From Mesorhizobium caraganae (GTDB taxonomy: Bacteria; Pseudomonadota; Alphaproteobacteria; Rhizobiales; Rhizobiaceae), in the NCBI RefSeq assembly GCF_016836705.1, contig NZ_JAFCGY010000001.1:372001-436000 (forward strand): a stretch of DNA of 64,000 nucleotides. The letters run 5' to 3'. The notes beneath the pieces were generated by a model. It did no database searches, was not told the origin of the DNA, and was given only the letters and a program-made list of their open reading frames with translations. Position 1 is the stretch's first letter, and every line of letters begins with the position of its first letter. This document shows, one piece after another, positions 26,714 to 36,026 of this stretch. The position numbers and the translations under genes are program-made.

Positions 26714-27358
26714 ATGAGCGCCAAGGCTGCCACCGCATCGCCGCCCGGCTTGCGCCGCGCACTTGCCGGCGCCGCAGTCCTGGTTCTGCTCGGCGCTATG
26801 GCGCTCGATACCAAGATCGTCAAGATCGGCTCCGCCGGCGATGTTCGCAACGCCGTGTTCTCCGCAGCCGACTACGGCAAGTCGGAATTTCCCAAGGTGC
26901 AGGCCGATGTCGAGACGCGTGCCGCCGATGCGGTGACGGTGGCGACGGCAATCGCCAAGGACAGGGCGACGGCCGAGAAAGAATACGGCGTGCCCGCGGG
27001 TGTCGGGCCGGTCATCTCGGTCAAGTTCGCCGGCGTCGTCGGCGAGGGAAAGTCGGGCATCTACAAGGTCGCCGTCGACGGTTTGCCGGACACGTTGACG
27101 GTCCGCGTGCAGACAGGGCCGGCGATCAACGGCACCGAGCTTCGCGACGCCACCGGCAAGATCACCTTCGGTCAGTTCACCAACCAGATCGAATACCAAG
27201 ACGCCGGCTCGGCGCTGAACAACGAGATGAAAAAAGAGGTGCTGACGAAAGTCGATACCGGCGCCTTGACCGGCAAGACCATAGCGGTGGTCGGCGCCTT
27301 CAAGCTGGTCAATCCGAAGAGCTGGCTGGTCACGCCGGTGAGGCTGGACGTCAAATGA
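26714..27358 (+). CDS. DUF2291 protein of the erythritol transporter operon
   Basis: 214 residues, the same length as the DUF2291 lipoprotein at 11.4 kb, and sharing GPAINGTELRDATGKI and FTNQIEYQDAGSALN with it. Unlike that copy it has no lipobox Cys; its N-terminus (residues 12-31) is a plain hydrophobic anchor, so the protein probably sits in the inner membrane facing the periplasm. Its stop overlaps the ATPase start by four bases. The repeated pairing of DUF2291 with ribose-type ATPases in two unrelated sugar loci argues that it is a transporter accessory subunit, though its action is unknown. Confidence 0.8.
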   Translation: MSAKAATASPPGLRRALAGAAVLVLLGAMALDTKIVKIGSAGDVRNAVFSAADYGKSEFPKVQADVETRAADAVTVATAIAKDRATAEKEYGVPAGVGPVISVKFAGVVGEGKSGIYKVAVDGLPDTLTVRVQTGPAINGTELRDATGKITFGQFTNQIEYQDAGSALNNEMKKEVLTKVDTGALTGKTIAVVGAFKLVNPKSWLVTPVRLDVK

Positions 27359-28893
27359 CAACGGCTTCCGGCACAGAACCCGCGACTGGCGACGCCGTGC
27401 TTTCGGCGCGCAATGTCGTCATGTCGTATGGAGGCGTTCACGCGCTCAAAGGCGTCAACTTCGACATCCATCGCGGCAAGGTCACCACCCTGTTTGGAGA
27501 GAATGGCGCCGGCAAGTCGACGCTGATGAAGATCCTGTCCGGCGTGGTGACGCCGACATCCGGCGACATCGTGCTCGATGGCAATCTCGTCAGCTTTTCC
27601 TCGTCTTCGGATGCGCGCGATCGCGGCATTTCGATCATCCACCAGGAGCTCAGCCTGGCGCCGAATCTGAGCGTTCGCGACAACATCTTCATGGGCCGCG
27701 AACTGCGCACCAGAACCGGCCTCGACTTCGCCGAGGAGTCGCGCCAGGCGCGGGCGCTGATGGCCGACCTCGAAGAAGACATCGATCCGATGACCCTGGT
27801 CGAGGATCTGCGCCTTGGGCAGCAGCAGATCGTCGAGATCGCTCGCGCATTGTCGGTCGATTCCCGCATCCTGATCATGGACGAGCCGACCTCCGCACTC
27901 AGCGCCACAGAGGTGGAGGTGCTGTTCAAGGTGATCCGCGACCTGACCAGCCGCGGCGTCTCGATCGTCTACATATCGCATCACCTCGAAGAGGCGCTGC
28001 AGATCACCGACTATGCCGTCGTGCTGCGCGACGGATCGATCACGGCGACGGCCGAGGCCAAGGACATCGATCTCGAATGGATCGTCCGCAACATGGTGGG
28101 CGAGAATTTTGACCTCGGCTCGCCACCGACCGGCCATGCGTTTGGCGAGGTCGCGCTTTCGATCAAGGATGTCTGCGTCACCGACGCTTCAGGTTCGGGC
28201 TATGTCGTCGATCACCTGTCGCTGGACGTCAAAGCGGGCGAGATCGTCTGCATCTATGGGTTGATGGGCGCCGGGCGCACGGAATTGCTGGAAGCTGTTG
28301 CCGGACGCGTGCCGATGGCGGGCGGGCGGGCGCTGCTGGAAGGCGAGGACGTCTCGGGGCTGACCATTGCCCAGCGCATCGCCAGAGGCCTGGTGCTGGT
28401 GCCCGAGGACCGCCAGCGCGACGGCCTGGTCCAGACCATGACCGTCGGCCGCAATCTGTCGCTTGCCAGCATCGAGGCGTTCGCCAAAGGCTTGTTCCTC
28501 TCCCGGCCCAGGGAACGCGCACTGATCGACGACTCGATTCGCAAGGTGACTATCAAGACCGCCGGCGGCCACGCCATGATCGGATCGCTGTCGGGCGGCA
28601 ATCAGCAGAAGGTCGTCATCGGCAAGATGCTGACGACCAACCCCAAGGTCATCCTTCTCGACGAGCCGAGCCGCGGCATCGATGTTGGCGCCAAGGCCGA
28701 AGTCTTCCGTCTGCTCAGCGAGCGCGCCGCGCAAGGCCTGGCGGTCATCTTCTCGACCTCGGAGGTCAATGAGTGCCTCAGCATCGCCCACCGCATCGTC
28801 GTCATGCGGCGCGGCAAGATTTCAGCCGAGTTCGGCGCGAACGCCACCAAAGAGCAGATCATGGCCGCCTCCGGCGAAGCCGTGGTCGCCTGA
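27355..28893 (+). CDS. eryE: erythritol ABC transporter ATP-binding protein
   Basis: 512 residues with two ABC domains. Walker A GENGAGKSTLM (about 49-59), LRLGQQQIVEIARAL and ILIMDEPTSALSATE mark the first; the second has a degenerate GLMGAGRTELLEAV, LSGGNQQKVVIGKML and LLDEPSRGIDVG. This is the RbsA layout, as in EryE of Rhizobium and Brucella. ATG 27355 overlaps the DUF2291 stop. Twenty-four bases separate it from the permease gene. It energises erythritol uptake. Confidence 0.9.
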   Translation: MTTASGTEPATGDAVLSARNVVMSYGGVHALKGVNFDIHRGKVTTLFGENGAGKSTLMKILSGVVTPTSGDIVLDGNLVSFSSSSDARDRGISIIHQELSLAPNLSVRDNIFMGRELRTRTGLDFAEESRQARALMADLEEDIDPMTLVEDLRLGQQQIVEIARALSVDSRILIMDEPTSALSATEVEVLFKVIRDLTSRGVSIVYISHHLEEALQITDYAVVLRDGSITATAEAKDIDLEWIVRNMVGENFDLGSPPTGHAFGEVALSIKDVCVTDASGSGYVVDHLSLDVKAGEIVCIYGLMGAGRTELLEAVAGRVPMAGGRALLEGEDVSGLTIAQRIARGLVLVPEDRQRDGLVQTMTVGRNLSLASIEAFAKGLFLSRPRERALIDDSIRKVTIKTAGGHAMIGSLSGGNQQKVVIGKMLTTNPKVILLDEPSRGIDVGAKAEVFRLLSERAAQGLAVIFSTSEVNECLSIAHRIVVMRRGKISAEFGANATKEQIMAASGEAVVA

Positions 28894-28917
28894 TCATAGA
28901 ATTTCGGAGCCCCGATC

Positions 28918-30051
28918 ATGACCGATGTCAGCCAGGCCAGCAAACAGTCCAGCCCCAGCGCGGGCGGCGAGGGCTTCGACGTGGCCAAGCTGCTGCTCGA
29001 GGGTCGGGCTTTCTTTGCCCTGATCGTCATCATCGTCGTCTTCTCGATCCTGTCGCCCTACTACCTCTCGGTGGCGAACTTCCTGACCATGGCCTCGCAT
29101 GTCGCCATCTTCGGGATTCTCGCCGTCGGCATGCTGCTTGTCATCCTCAATGGCGGCATCGACCTGTCGGTGGGCTCGACGCTTGGCCTTGCCGGCGTCG
29201 TTGCCGGATTTCTGATGCAGGGCGTGACGCTGACCTGGCTGGGCGTCGTTCTCTACCCTCCGGTCTGGGTGGTGGCGGTGTTGGCCTGCATGCTGGGCGC
29301 CGCTGTCGGTCTGGTCAACGGCGTGCTGATCGCGCGGTTCAAGGTTCCGGCCTTCGTGGCCACGCTCGGCGTCATGTACATGGCGCGCGGCCTGGCGCTG
29401 CTGATGACCAGTGGCCTGACCTACAACAATCTCGGCGGCAAGCCGGAGCTGGGCAACACCGGCTTCGACGCGCTCGGCTTCAACCGCCTGTTCGGCGTGC
29501 CGACCGGCGTGGTGGTGCTGGTGGTCATCGCGCTGATCGGCAGCATCGTCTTGAACCGCACCGCTTTCGGCCGCTGGCTCTACGCCTCGGGCGGCAATGA
29601 GCGCGCCGCCGAACTCTCCGGCGTTCCGGTCAAGACGGTGCAGATTTCCGTCTATGTGCTTTCGGGTATCTGCGCCGCCATTGCCGGCCTGATCCTGTCC
29701 TCGCAGCTGACCTCGGCCGGACCGACCGCGGGCACCACCTACGAATTGACGGCCATCGCGGCCGTCGTTATCGGCGGCGCGGCGCTGACCGGCGGGCGCG
29801 GCAACATCCGCGGCACCTTGCTCGGGGCCTTCGTTATCGGCTTCCTGTCCGACGGTCTGGTGATCATCGGCATCTCATCCTACTGGCAGACAGTGTTCAC
29901 CGGCGCCGTCATCGTGCTCGCCGTGCTCCTCAATGCCGTTCAGTATCGCCGCCGTAGCAAGCTTCCAGCTTCCACGGGCGGCCAACCGACTTCTCAGAAA
30001 CGGGGGAAGGCCGAACCGGCCAATCCTGCCCAAGGGAAGACTGCCGGGTGA
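28918..30051 (+). CDS. eryF: erythritol ABC transporter permease
   Basis: 377 residues, RbsC family, with a cytoplasmic N-terminus followed by about ten hydrophobic segments. GMLLVILNGGIDLSVGS and YASGGNERAAELSG are the same signatures found in the apiose-cluster permease. The C-terminal 35 residues form a polar tail (Lys, Pro, Gly, Gln rich) absent from that paralogue. GGAG precedes the ATG. Together with the ATPase upstream and the binding protein downstream it forms the inner-membrane erythritol importer. Confidence 0.88.
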   Translation: MTDVSQASKQSSPSAGGEGFDVAKLLLEGRAFFALIVIIVVFSILSPYYLSVANFLTMASHVAIFGILAVGMLLVILNGGIDLSVGSTLGLAGVVAGFLMQGVTLTWLGVVLYPPVWVVAVLACMLGAAVGLVNGVLIARFKVPAFVATLGVMYMARGLALLMTSGLTYNNLGGKPELGNTGFDALGFNRLFGVPTGVVVLVVIALIGSIVLNRTAFGRWLYASGGNERAAELSGVPVKTVQISVYVLSGICAAIAGLILSSQLTSAGPTAGTTYELTAIAAVVIGGAALTGGRGNIRGTLLGAFVIGFLSDGLVIIGISSYWQTVFTGAVIVLAVLLNAVQYRRRSKLPASTGGQPTSQKRGKAEPANPAQGKTAG

Positions 30052-30089
30052 CTGGCAGCAACACCGCGTAAATCATTGGAGGAATGTAC

Positions 30090-31031
30090 ATGAAAATCGT
30101 GCTTAGAAGTTTGCTTGCTGCCGCAATGGTGGTTGGGTTTAGCGCAGCCGCATCGGCCGCGGGCCTGATCTCGATCATCGTCAACGATCCGGCCAATCCC
30201 TACTGGCTGACCGAAGGCAACGTCGCCAAGGCCGAGGCCGAAAAACTCGGCTATACGGCCAATGTCGCTGCCCACAAGGGTGACACCAACACGGAAAGCA
30301 ATCTGATCGACACCGCCATCACCAACAAGTCGGTGGCGATCATCCTCGACCCGGCCAATGCCGATGGTTCGGTCGGCGCGGTGAAGAAGGCGATTGCCGC
30401 CAACATCCCGGTTTTCCTCGTCAATGCCGAGATCAACCAGGAGGGCCTCGCCAAGGGACAGCTCGTTTCCAACAACGCGCAGGGTGCGGCTCTCGGTGCC
30501 CAGCAGTGGGTGCAGGCGGTCGGTGAAAAGGGCAAGTATGTCGAATTGCTCGGCGCCCCGTCGGACAACAACGCCGCCACGCGCTCGAACGGCTACGCGA
30601 CCGTGCTGAGCCAGTATCCGGATCTCGAAAAGGCTGCTTCGCAGGTCGCCAACTGGGATCGTACCCAGGGCCACGACAAGATGCAGAGCATGCTGCAGGC
30701 CAATCCCGACATCATCGCCGTGATCAGCGGCAATGACGAAATGGCGCTTGGTGCGGTTGCGGCGCTGAAGGAAGCCGGCAAGCTCGCCGGCATCAAGGTC
30801 GGCGGCTTTGATGGCTCGCCGGATGCGGTTGCGGCCATCAAGTCCGGCGAACTGCAGTACACCGTGCTTCAGCCGGTGGCCATCTTCTCGGCGAAGGCCG
30901 TGCAGCAGGCGGACTCGTTCATCAAGACAGGCGCCACCGGCGCCACCAGCGAAAAGCAGCTCTTCGATTGCCTTCTCATCACCAAGGACAATGTGGACAA
31001 GTACACCGCACCCTTCGTGCTGTCGGAATAG
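30090..31031 (+). CDS. eryG: erythritol ABC transporter solute-binding protein
   Basis: 313 residues with a Sec signal peptide cut after ASA near residue 23. The mature part is an RbsB-like binding protein opening with LISIIVNDPANPYWLTEG and carrying IKVGGFDGSPDAVAAI in the hinge region. ATG 30090 is preferred over ATG 30084 because GGAGG is eight bases from the former and only two from the latter. It delivers erythritol to EryEF. The gene is followed by a strong hairpin that probably raises its expression relative to eryE/F and separates it from eryA. Confidence 0.88.
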   Translation: MKIVLRSLLAAAMVVGFSAAASAAGLISIIVNDPANPYWLTEGNVAKAEAEKLGYTANVAAHKGDTNTESNLIDTAITNKSVAIILDPANADGSVGAVKKAIAANIPVFLVNAEINQEGLAKGQLVSNNAQGAALGAQQWVQAVGEKGKYVELLGAPSDNNAATRSNGYATVLSQYPDLEKAASQVANWDRTQGHDKMQSMLQANPDIIAVISGNDEMALGAVAALKEAGKLAGIKVGGFDGSPDAVAAIKSGELQYTVLQPVAIFSAKAVQQADSFIKTGATGATSEKQLFDCLLITKDNVDKYTAPFVLSE

Positions 31032-31038
31032 ACCTGCA

Positions 31039-31066
31039 CAGGGGGTGTCCTTGCGGACACTCCCTG
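31039..31066 (+). terminator. hairpin between eryG and eryA
   Basis: CAGGGGGTGTCC pairs with GGACACTCCCTG (one G-T pair) over a TTGC loop, starting seven bases past the eryG stop. No long T-run follows. It is placed like the hairpin after the apiose binding-protein gene. Confidence 0.65.
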
Positions 31067-31138
31067 CCTCTTCTACGGCTTCCAGACAACAAAGACTGCT
31101 CCTTTGAATTGCCTTCATAACCATCCGGAACTTGCCGC

Positions 31139-32698
31139 ATGAAAGACCTGCTGATCGGGATCGACGCGGGAACCTCCGTGATCAAATCGGTCGCTTTCGA
31201 TCTTTCGGGGCGGCAGCTTGCCATGGCGTCGGTGACCAACAGCTTCGTCACGCTGGAAGGCGGCGGCGCCGAGCAGGATCTCGATCAAACCTGGCGCGAT
31301 ATGGTTCAGACGGTTCGCGAACTGGCGACGAAAATTCCCGATCTCGCGCGGCGAATTGCGGCGGTGGCGATCACAGGGCAGGGCGACGGTACCTGGCTTA
31401 TCGATGGCGACGGCATGCCGGTCGGGCGCGCCTGGCTCTGGCTCGATGCCCGCGCCGGCCATCTGGTCGACGAGATGCGCTGCGATGCCCGAGATCGCAC
31501 GCGGTTCGAGATCACCGGCACCGGGCTCAACGCCTGCCAGCAGGGCGCTCAGCTCAGTTGGCTGAAAAGGAACAGCCCGGAAATCCTGGAGCGGGCCGCC
31601 ACCGCCTTTCATTGCAAGGACTGGCTCTATTTCAAAATGACCGGCGAGCGCGCCACCGATCCGTCGGAAGGCACATTCACTTTCGGCGATTTCCGCTCGC
31701 GCAGCTACTCCGACGCGGTGCTCGAGATTCTGGATCTGACGACACATCAGCGCTTGTTGCCGCCCATGCTCGAAGGCACGACCGACCATCACCCGCTGTC
31801 GCCATCGGCGGCGAGAGAGACCGGCCTGCTCGAATGCACGCCGGTGGTGCTGGGTTACGTGGATATGGTCAGCACCGCGCTCGGAGCCGGCCTCTACGAT
31901 CCAAGCGGCAATGTCGGCTGCACGGTCATCGGCTCCACCGGCATTCACACGCGCCTGGCGCGCACCGCCGACGATGTCGTGCTCAACGAAAATGCGTCCG
32001 GCTATACGATCGCCATGCCGATTCCCGGCGCCTATGCGCAACTGCAATCCAACATGGCGGCGACGCTCAACATAGACTGGCTGCTTGGCCTGGCGCGCGA
32101 CGTGCTGACTGCCAGCGGTGCCAAGCCTTCGCGCGACGAATTGCTGAAAGCACTCGATGCCTGGGTCGAAGGATCGGAGCCGGGATCGCTGGTCTATCAA
32201 CCCTATATCTCCCTCGCCGGTGAACGCGGACCGTTTGTCGATCCCGATGCGCGGGCAGGCTTCATCGGCCTTTCGGTCAAGCACGGTTTTGGCGATCTGG
32301 CGCGCGCGGTTCTTGAGGGATTGGCCTTCGCGGCGCGCGATTGCTACCAGGCAATGGGCGCGGTGCCGGGCGAAATCCGCCTGTCGGGCGGCGCGGCGCG
32401 CAGCCCTTCGCTGCGCCGCATCATAGCCGCAGTGACCCGCGCGCAAGTCAGGACGAGCAGCCGCCAGGAAGCCGGTGCGGCGGGTGCGGCAATGATGGCC
32501 GCGGTCGGGCTTGGCATTTATCGCTCCATGGATGATTGCTGCGCCGAATGGGTGACACCACTTCTGGGCGAATGCGACACCTATGACGAGGCGCTTTCCC
32601 AAACCTACGATGCGCTGTTTCCATCCTTCGTCGCGGCGCGCCAGGCGCTGCGGCCGGTGTGGAAAGGTATGGCGCACCGCACAGGAGCAAAGTCTTGA
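31139..32698 (+). CDS. eryA: erythritol kinase
   Basis: 519 residues of the FGGY family. LIGIDAGTSVIKSVAFDLSG (residues 5-24) and the later AITGQGDGTWLIDGDG match EryA closely, and the C-terminal ATP site is RLSGGAARSPSLRR-like. EryA phosphorylates erythritol to L-erythritol 4-phosphate. The next gene, eryB, starts inside the eryA stop (TTGA overlap). About 107 bases with a hairpin separate it from eryG, so eryABC may also be made from its own promoter, though none is obvious. The assignment is supported by the full ery gene order around it. Confidence 0.92.
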   Translation: MKDLLIGIDAGTSVIKSVAFDLSGRQLAMASVTNSFVTLEGGGAEQDLDQTWRDMVQTVRELATKIPDLARRIAAVAITGQGDGTWLIDGDGMPVGRAWLWLDARAGHLVDEMRCDARDRTRFEITGTGLNACQQGAQLSWLKRNSPEILERAATAFHCKDWLYFKMTGERATDPSEGTFTFGDFRSRSYSDAVLEILDLTTHQRLLPPMLEGTTDHHPLSPSAARETGLLECTPVVLGYVDMVSTALGAGLYDPSGNVGCTVIGSTGIHTRLARTADDVVLNENASGYTIAMPIPGAYAQLQSNMAATLNIDWLLGLARDVLTASGAKPSRDELLKALDAWVEGSEPGSLVYQPYISLAGERGPFVDPDARAGFIGLSVKHGFGDLARAVLEGLAFAARDCYQAMGAVPGEIRLSGGAARSPSLRRIIAAVTRAQVRTSSRQEAGAAGAAMMAAVGLGIYRSMDDCCAEWVTPLLGECDTYDEALSQTYDALFPSFVAARQALRPVWKGMAHRTGAKS

Positions 32699-34212
32699 GT
32701 GATACGTCAGATGTTGTCGATCTCTTTGTGATTGGCGGCGGCGTCAACGGCGCCGGGATAGCGCGCGATGCGGCCGGTCGAGGGCTGTCGGTCATCCTGT
32801 GCGAGAAGGATGATCTGGCGCAAGGCACCAGTTCGCGTTCCGGCAAGCTGGTGCATGGCGGTCTGCGCTATCTCGAATATTACGAGTTCCGGTTGGTGCG
32901 CGAAGCGCTGATCGAACGCGAGGTGCTGCTTGAGGCGGCGCCGCACATCATATGGCCGATGCGCTTCGTGCTGCCGCATAGCCCCGAGGACAGGCCGGCA
33001 TGGCTTGTCCGGCTCGGGCTGTTTCTCTATGACCATCTTGGCGGCCGCAAGCGGCTGCCGGGAACGAGGACGCTGAACCTAAGAACGGCACCGGAAGGGG
33101 CGCCGATCAAGGACGAATTCAAGCTCGGCTTCGAATATTCCGACTGCTGGGTCGATGACGCCAGGCTGGTGCTGCTCAATGCGCTTGACGCCAGTCAGCG
33201 CGGCGCAAAAGTCTTCACTCGCACCGCCTGTATTGCTGCCAGGCGCGAAGGCGGCCTGTGGTCGATCGACATGCAGGACGGCCGCACCGGTGCTGTGACG
33301 AGGGTCCGCGCACGCGGGCTGGCCAACGCGGCGGGGCCGTGGGTCAACGACATTATCAGCCGAGTTGCCGGGCAGAATTCCACCCGCAACGTTCGCCTGG
33401 TGAAAGGCAGCCATATCGTCGTGCCCAAATTCTGGGAAGGACGGCAGGCCTACCTCATCCAGAACAGCGACAAGCGGGTGATTTTCGTCAACCCGTATGA
33501 GAACGATCTGGCGCTGATCGGCACCACCGACATTCCCTATGAAGGCAAGCCCGAGGAAGTGGCCGCCGAGGCCAGCGAAGTCGATTATCTGATCAAGGTG
33601 GTCAATCGCTACTTCAAGCGCCAGCTGACTGCGCAGGACGTGGTCTACAGTTTCTCAGGTGTGCGACCGCTCTATGACGACAATGCCGACAACCCAAGCG
33701 CGGTGACACGAGACTACATCTTCGAACTCGACGCCCCGAATGGCGGCGCACCGCTGCTTTCGGTGTTCGGCGGCAAGATCACCACCTTCCGCAAGTTGTC
33801 CGAACATGCGCTGGAAAAAATCCAGCCATTCTTCCCGACGATGAAGAAAGCCTGGACCGCCAAAATTCCCTTGCCGGGGGGCGACCTGCCCAACGCGGAT
33901 TTCGAGCAGTTTTTGAGCGATCTGCACGCCGAGTTTTCCTCGCTTAGCCCGTCGCTGGTGAAGCACTATGCGCGAAGCTACGGCACGCGCACGCGCGCTT
34001 TGCTGAAAGGGGTGAAAAACGAAGCCGATCTCGGCCGTCGTTTTGGCCCGGATTTCTTTGAGCGTGAAGCTGCCTTCCTGTTCGAGACCGAATGGGCGAT
34101 GACTGCTGCCGATGTTCTCGAACGCCGCACCAAGCACGGGTTGCACATCAATGCGGCCGAGCGGAAAACATTTGAAGACTGGTGTGCTAACATCATGGCG
34201 GCGGCAAACTGA
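32695..34212 (+). CDS. eryB: erythritol-phosphate dehydrogenase, FAD-dependent
   Basis: 505 residues, GlpD-like: FAD motif LFVIGGGVNGAGIARDA (about 10-26), SSRSGKLVHGGLRYLEYYEF, GTTDIPYEGKPEEV and a C-terminal helical domain. EryB oxidises L-erythritol 4-phosphate to L-3-tetrulose 4-phosphate (L-erythrulose 1-phosphate) and feeds electrons to the quinone pool. No ATG fits; TTG 32695 overlaps the eryA stop codon and has AGGAG eight bases upstream. Its stop overlaps the eryC start, so eryABC are translationally coupled. Confidence 0.9.
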   Translation: MSDTSDVVDLFVIGGGVNGAGIARDAAGRGLSVILCEKDDLAQGTSSRSGKLVHGGLRYLEYYEFRLVREALIEREVLLEAAPHIIWPMRFVLPHSPEDRPAWLVRLGLFLYDHLGGRKRLPGTRTLNLRTAPEGAPIKDEFKLGFEYSDCWVDDARLVLLNALDASQRGAKVFTRTACIAARREGGLWSIDMQDGRTGAVTRVRARGLANAAGPWVNDIISRVAGQNSTRNVRLVKGSHIVVPKFWEGRQAYLIQNSDKRVIFVNPYENDLALIGTTDIPYEGKPEEVAAEASEVDYLIKVVNRYFKRQLTAQDVVYSFSGVRPLYDDNADNPSAVTRDYIFELDAPNGGAPLLSVFGGKITTFRKLSEHALEKIQPFFPTMKKAWTAKIPLPGGDLPNADFEQFLSDLHAEFSSLSPSLVKHYARSYGTRTRALLKGVKNEADLGRRFGPDFFEREAAFLFETEWAMTAADVLERRTKHGLHINAAERKTFEDWCANIMAAAN

Positions 34213-35150
34213 TGGCCTTCACGCTTTCTCTCAACACCAATCCGCTGGTCAATCGTTTCGCTGATCCCGACGATTTGATCGACGCCATTGCCTATGGCAT
34301 CGGCATCCGCGACGTGCAGCTGACGCATGAATTCGTCAATCCGGGCTGGTCGGCGGCAACGATTGCCAAATTCCTGCGCCTGTTCAACAGCGCTCTGGCG
34401 CGGACCGGCGTGCGCGTCACCTCAGGGATGACCGGGCCTTATGGCAGGCTCAACCATTTCGGCCATCCGGACGCGGATGTGCGCCGCTACTATGTCGACT
34501 GGTTCAAGACCTTTGCCGACATCTCCGCCGAACTCGGCGCTTCGGGCATGGGCACACAGTTCGCCATCTTCACCTATAAGGATTATGACGATCCGCAACG
34601 GCGGGCAGCGCTTCTCGACGTCGCGCTCGAATGCTGGCGCGAAGTGGCCGAGCATGCCAAGGCAGCCGGCCTGACCTATCTGTTCTGGGAGCCGATGTCG
34701 GTGGGGCGGGAGTTTGGCCATACGATCGAAAGCTGCGTTGACCTGCAGGGCGCCATCGACGCGGCCAAGCTGCCGATCCCGATGAAAATGATGGTCGACA
34801 TCGACCATGGCGACGTCACCTCGCCCAACCCCGCCGACACCGATCCCTATGCCTGGGCGAAAGCCTTTCCGCTGCAATCGCCGATCATCCATATCAAGCA
34901 GTCGTCCATGAACAAGGGTGGCCACTGGCCGTTCACGGCCGCCTACAACAAGGATGGTCGCATCCTTCCACAGAAGTTGCTCGACACCGTGCGACAGGGC
35001 GGCGGAACCGACAATGAGATTTGCCTTGAACTTTCGTTCCGGGAGAGGGAACCGGTCGATCATCAGGTGATTGCAATGATCCGCGAGTCGGTGGATTTCT
35101 GGGCGCCTTACATCGACAGCGGCCGCGACGATCTCAAGCCTCGGGCCTGA
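34212..35150 (+). CDS. eryC: tetrulose-phosphate racemase/isomerase EryC
   Basis: 312 residues of the xylose-isomerase-like TIM-barrel family, almost motif for motif like Brucella EryC: LSLNTNPLVNRFADPDDLI, VTSGMTGPYGRLNHFGHPD, GTQFAIFTYKD and MVDIDHGDVTSPNP, with the acidic/His metal ligands in FWEPMS and DIDHGD. In Brucella EryC was reassigned from dehydrogenase to L-3-tetrulose-4-phosphate racemase. ATG 34212 shares a base with the eryB stop. OiaC, a decarboxylase of the apiose field, belongs to the same broad fold, but this sequence is clearly EryC. Confidence 0.9.
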   Translation: MAFTLSLNTNPLVNRFADPDDLIDAIAYGIGIRDVQLTHEFVNPGWSAATIAKFLRLFNSALARTGVRVTSGMTGPYGRLNHFGHPDADVRRYYVDWFKTFADISAELGASGMGTQFAIFTYKDYDDPQRRAALLDVALECWREVAEHAKAAGLTYLFWEPMSVGREFGHTIESCVDLQGAIDAAKLPIPMKMMVDIDHGDVTSPNPADTDPYAWAKAFPLQSPIIHIKQSSMNKGGHWPFTAAYNKDGRILPQKLLDTVRQGGGTDNEICLELSFREREPVDHQVIAMIRESVDFWAPYIDSGRDDLKPRA

Positions 35151-35157
35151 GGGAAAA

Positions 35158-35177
35158 CGCCGGCTCGAAAGCCGGCG
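35158..35177 (+). terminator. intercistronic hairpin between eryC and tpiB
   Basis: CGCCGGCT and AGCCGGCG form eight perfect pairs over a CGAA tetraloop, eight bases past the eryC stop. Without a T-run it is more likely an mRNA-stability element than a full terminator. Confidence 0.5.
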
Positions 35178-35233
35178 CCGATGCTGGCCGGGAAAACACG
35201 CGTCGTCCGAATTTCGGATCGAAGGAGAAAAGA

Positions 35234-36001
35234 ATGACCCCATATTGGGTCGGCACGAGCTGGAAGATGAACAAGACGTTGGCGGAGGCATTGCAGTTCG
35301 CCGATGCACTGGCGGCCTTCGTGCCCGGTTTCGATCCGGCGATACAGCCTTTCGTCATTCCGCCGTTCACCGCGGTGCGGCAGGTGAAGGCGGCGCTCGC
35401 CAACACCCACGTGAAGGTCGGTGCCCAGAACATGCATTGGGCCGATGCCGGCGCCTGGACGGGAGAGATTTCGCCGGTGATGCTGAGGGATTGCGGGCTG
35501 GACCTGATCGAGCTTGGCCATAGCGAGCGTCGCGAGCATTTCGGCGAAACGGATGCGACGGTGGGATTGAAGACGGCGGCGGCGGTCAGGCATGGCCTGG
35601 TGCCGCTGATCTGCGTTGGCGAGACGTTGGCCGAGCGCGAAGGGGGCCGCGCCGATCATGTCCTGACCGCGCAGGTTCTCGGTGCACTGCAGGGCTTGAA
35701 GGACGACGAACTGTCGGCCGAAATCCTCTTTGCCTATGAGCCGGTCTGGGCGATCGGCGAGAAAGGCATTCCAGCAAGCGCGGATTATGCCGACAAGCAG
35801 CAGGCTATGATCAAGCAGGTCGCCCAAAGCCGGTTGCCGGCCGCGCCGCTTGTGCTTTACGGCGGCAGCGTCAATCCAGGCAACGCGGCCGAACTGATCG
35901 GCCAGCCACATATCGACGGCCTGTTCATCGGCCGCTCGGCGTGGCAAGCGGAAGGCTACATCGACATTCTAAAAAAGGCGGCGGCCGCAATCGAGCGCTG
36001 A
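35234..36001 (+). CDS. tpiB: triosephosphate-isomerase-like tetrulose-phosphate isomerase
   Basis: 255 residues with the TIM fold and full catalytic set: Lys in TSWKMNKT (residue 13), His in ELGHSERR (near 96) and Glu in [10 protein letters not shown] (near 167). Known as tpiB in rhizobia, EryH in Brucella and LerI in apiose degraders, where it acts on erythrulose phosphates to give D-erythrulose 4-phosphate. Here it lies downstream of eryABC with AAGGAG before its ATG. It is the only such gene in the window, so the OiaX product L-erythrulose 1-phosphate should pass through it too. A housekeeping glycolytic TpiA is less likely given the ery neighbours. Confidence 0.88.
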   Translation: MTPYWVGTSWKMNKTLAEALQFADALAAFVPGFDPAIQPFVIPPFTAVRQVKAALANTHVKVGAQNMHWADAGAWTGEISPVMLRDCGLDLIELGHSERREHFGETDATVGLKTAAAVRHGLVPLICVGETLAEREGGRADHVLTAQVLGALQGLKDDELSAEILFAYEPVWAIGEKGIPASADYADKQQAMIKQVAQSRLPAAPLVLYGGSVNPGNAAELIGQPHIDGLFIGRSAWQAEGYIDILKKAAAAIER

Positions 36002-36026
36002 CCGCGAAGCAAAAGGAGTTCATGTT

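Noticed and set aside
25496..27361. 621-codon minus-strand frame across eryD and the DUF2291 gene
   Set aside because: Shadow of two genes with clear family motifs on the plus strand; no motif of its own.
31139..32698. glycerol or xylulose kinase
   Set aside because: N-terminal sequence and gene order match EryA rather than GlpK or XylB.
32695..34212. ordinary aerobic glycerol-3-phosphate dehydrogenase (glpD)
   Set aside because: Coupled on both sides to eryA and eryC, whose sequences closely follow Brucella; EryB is the better name.
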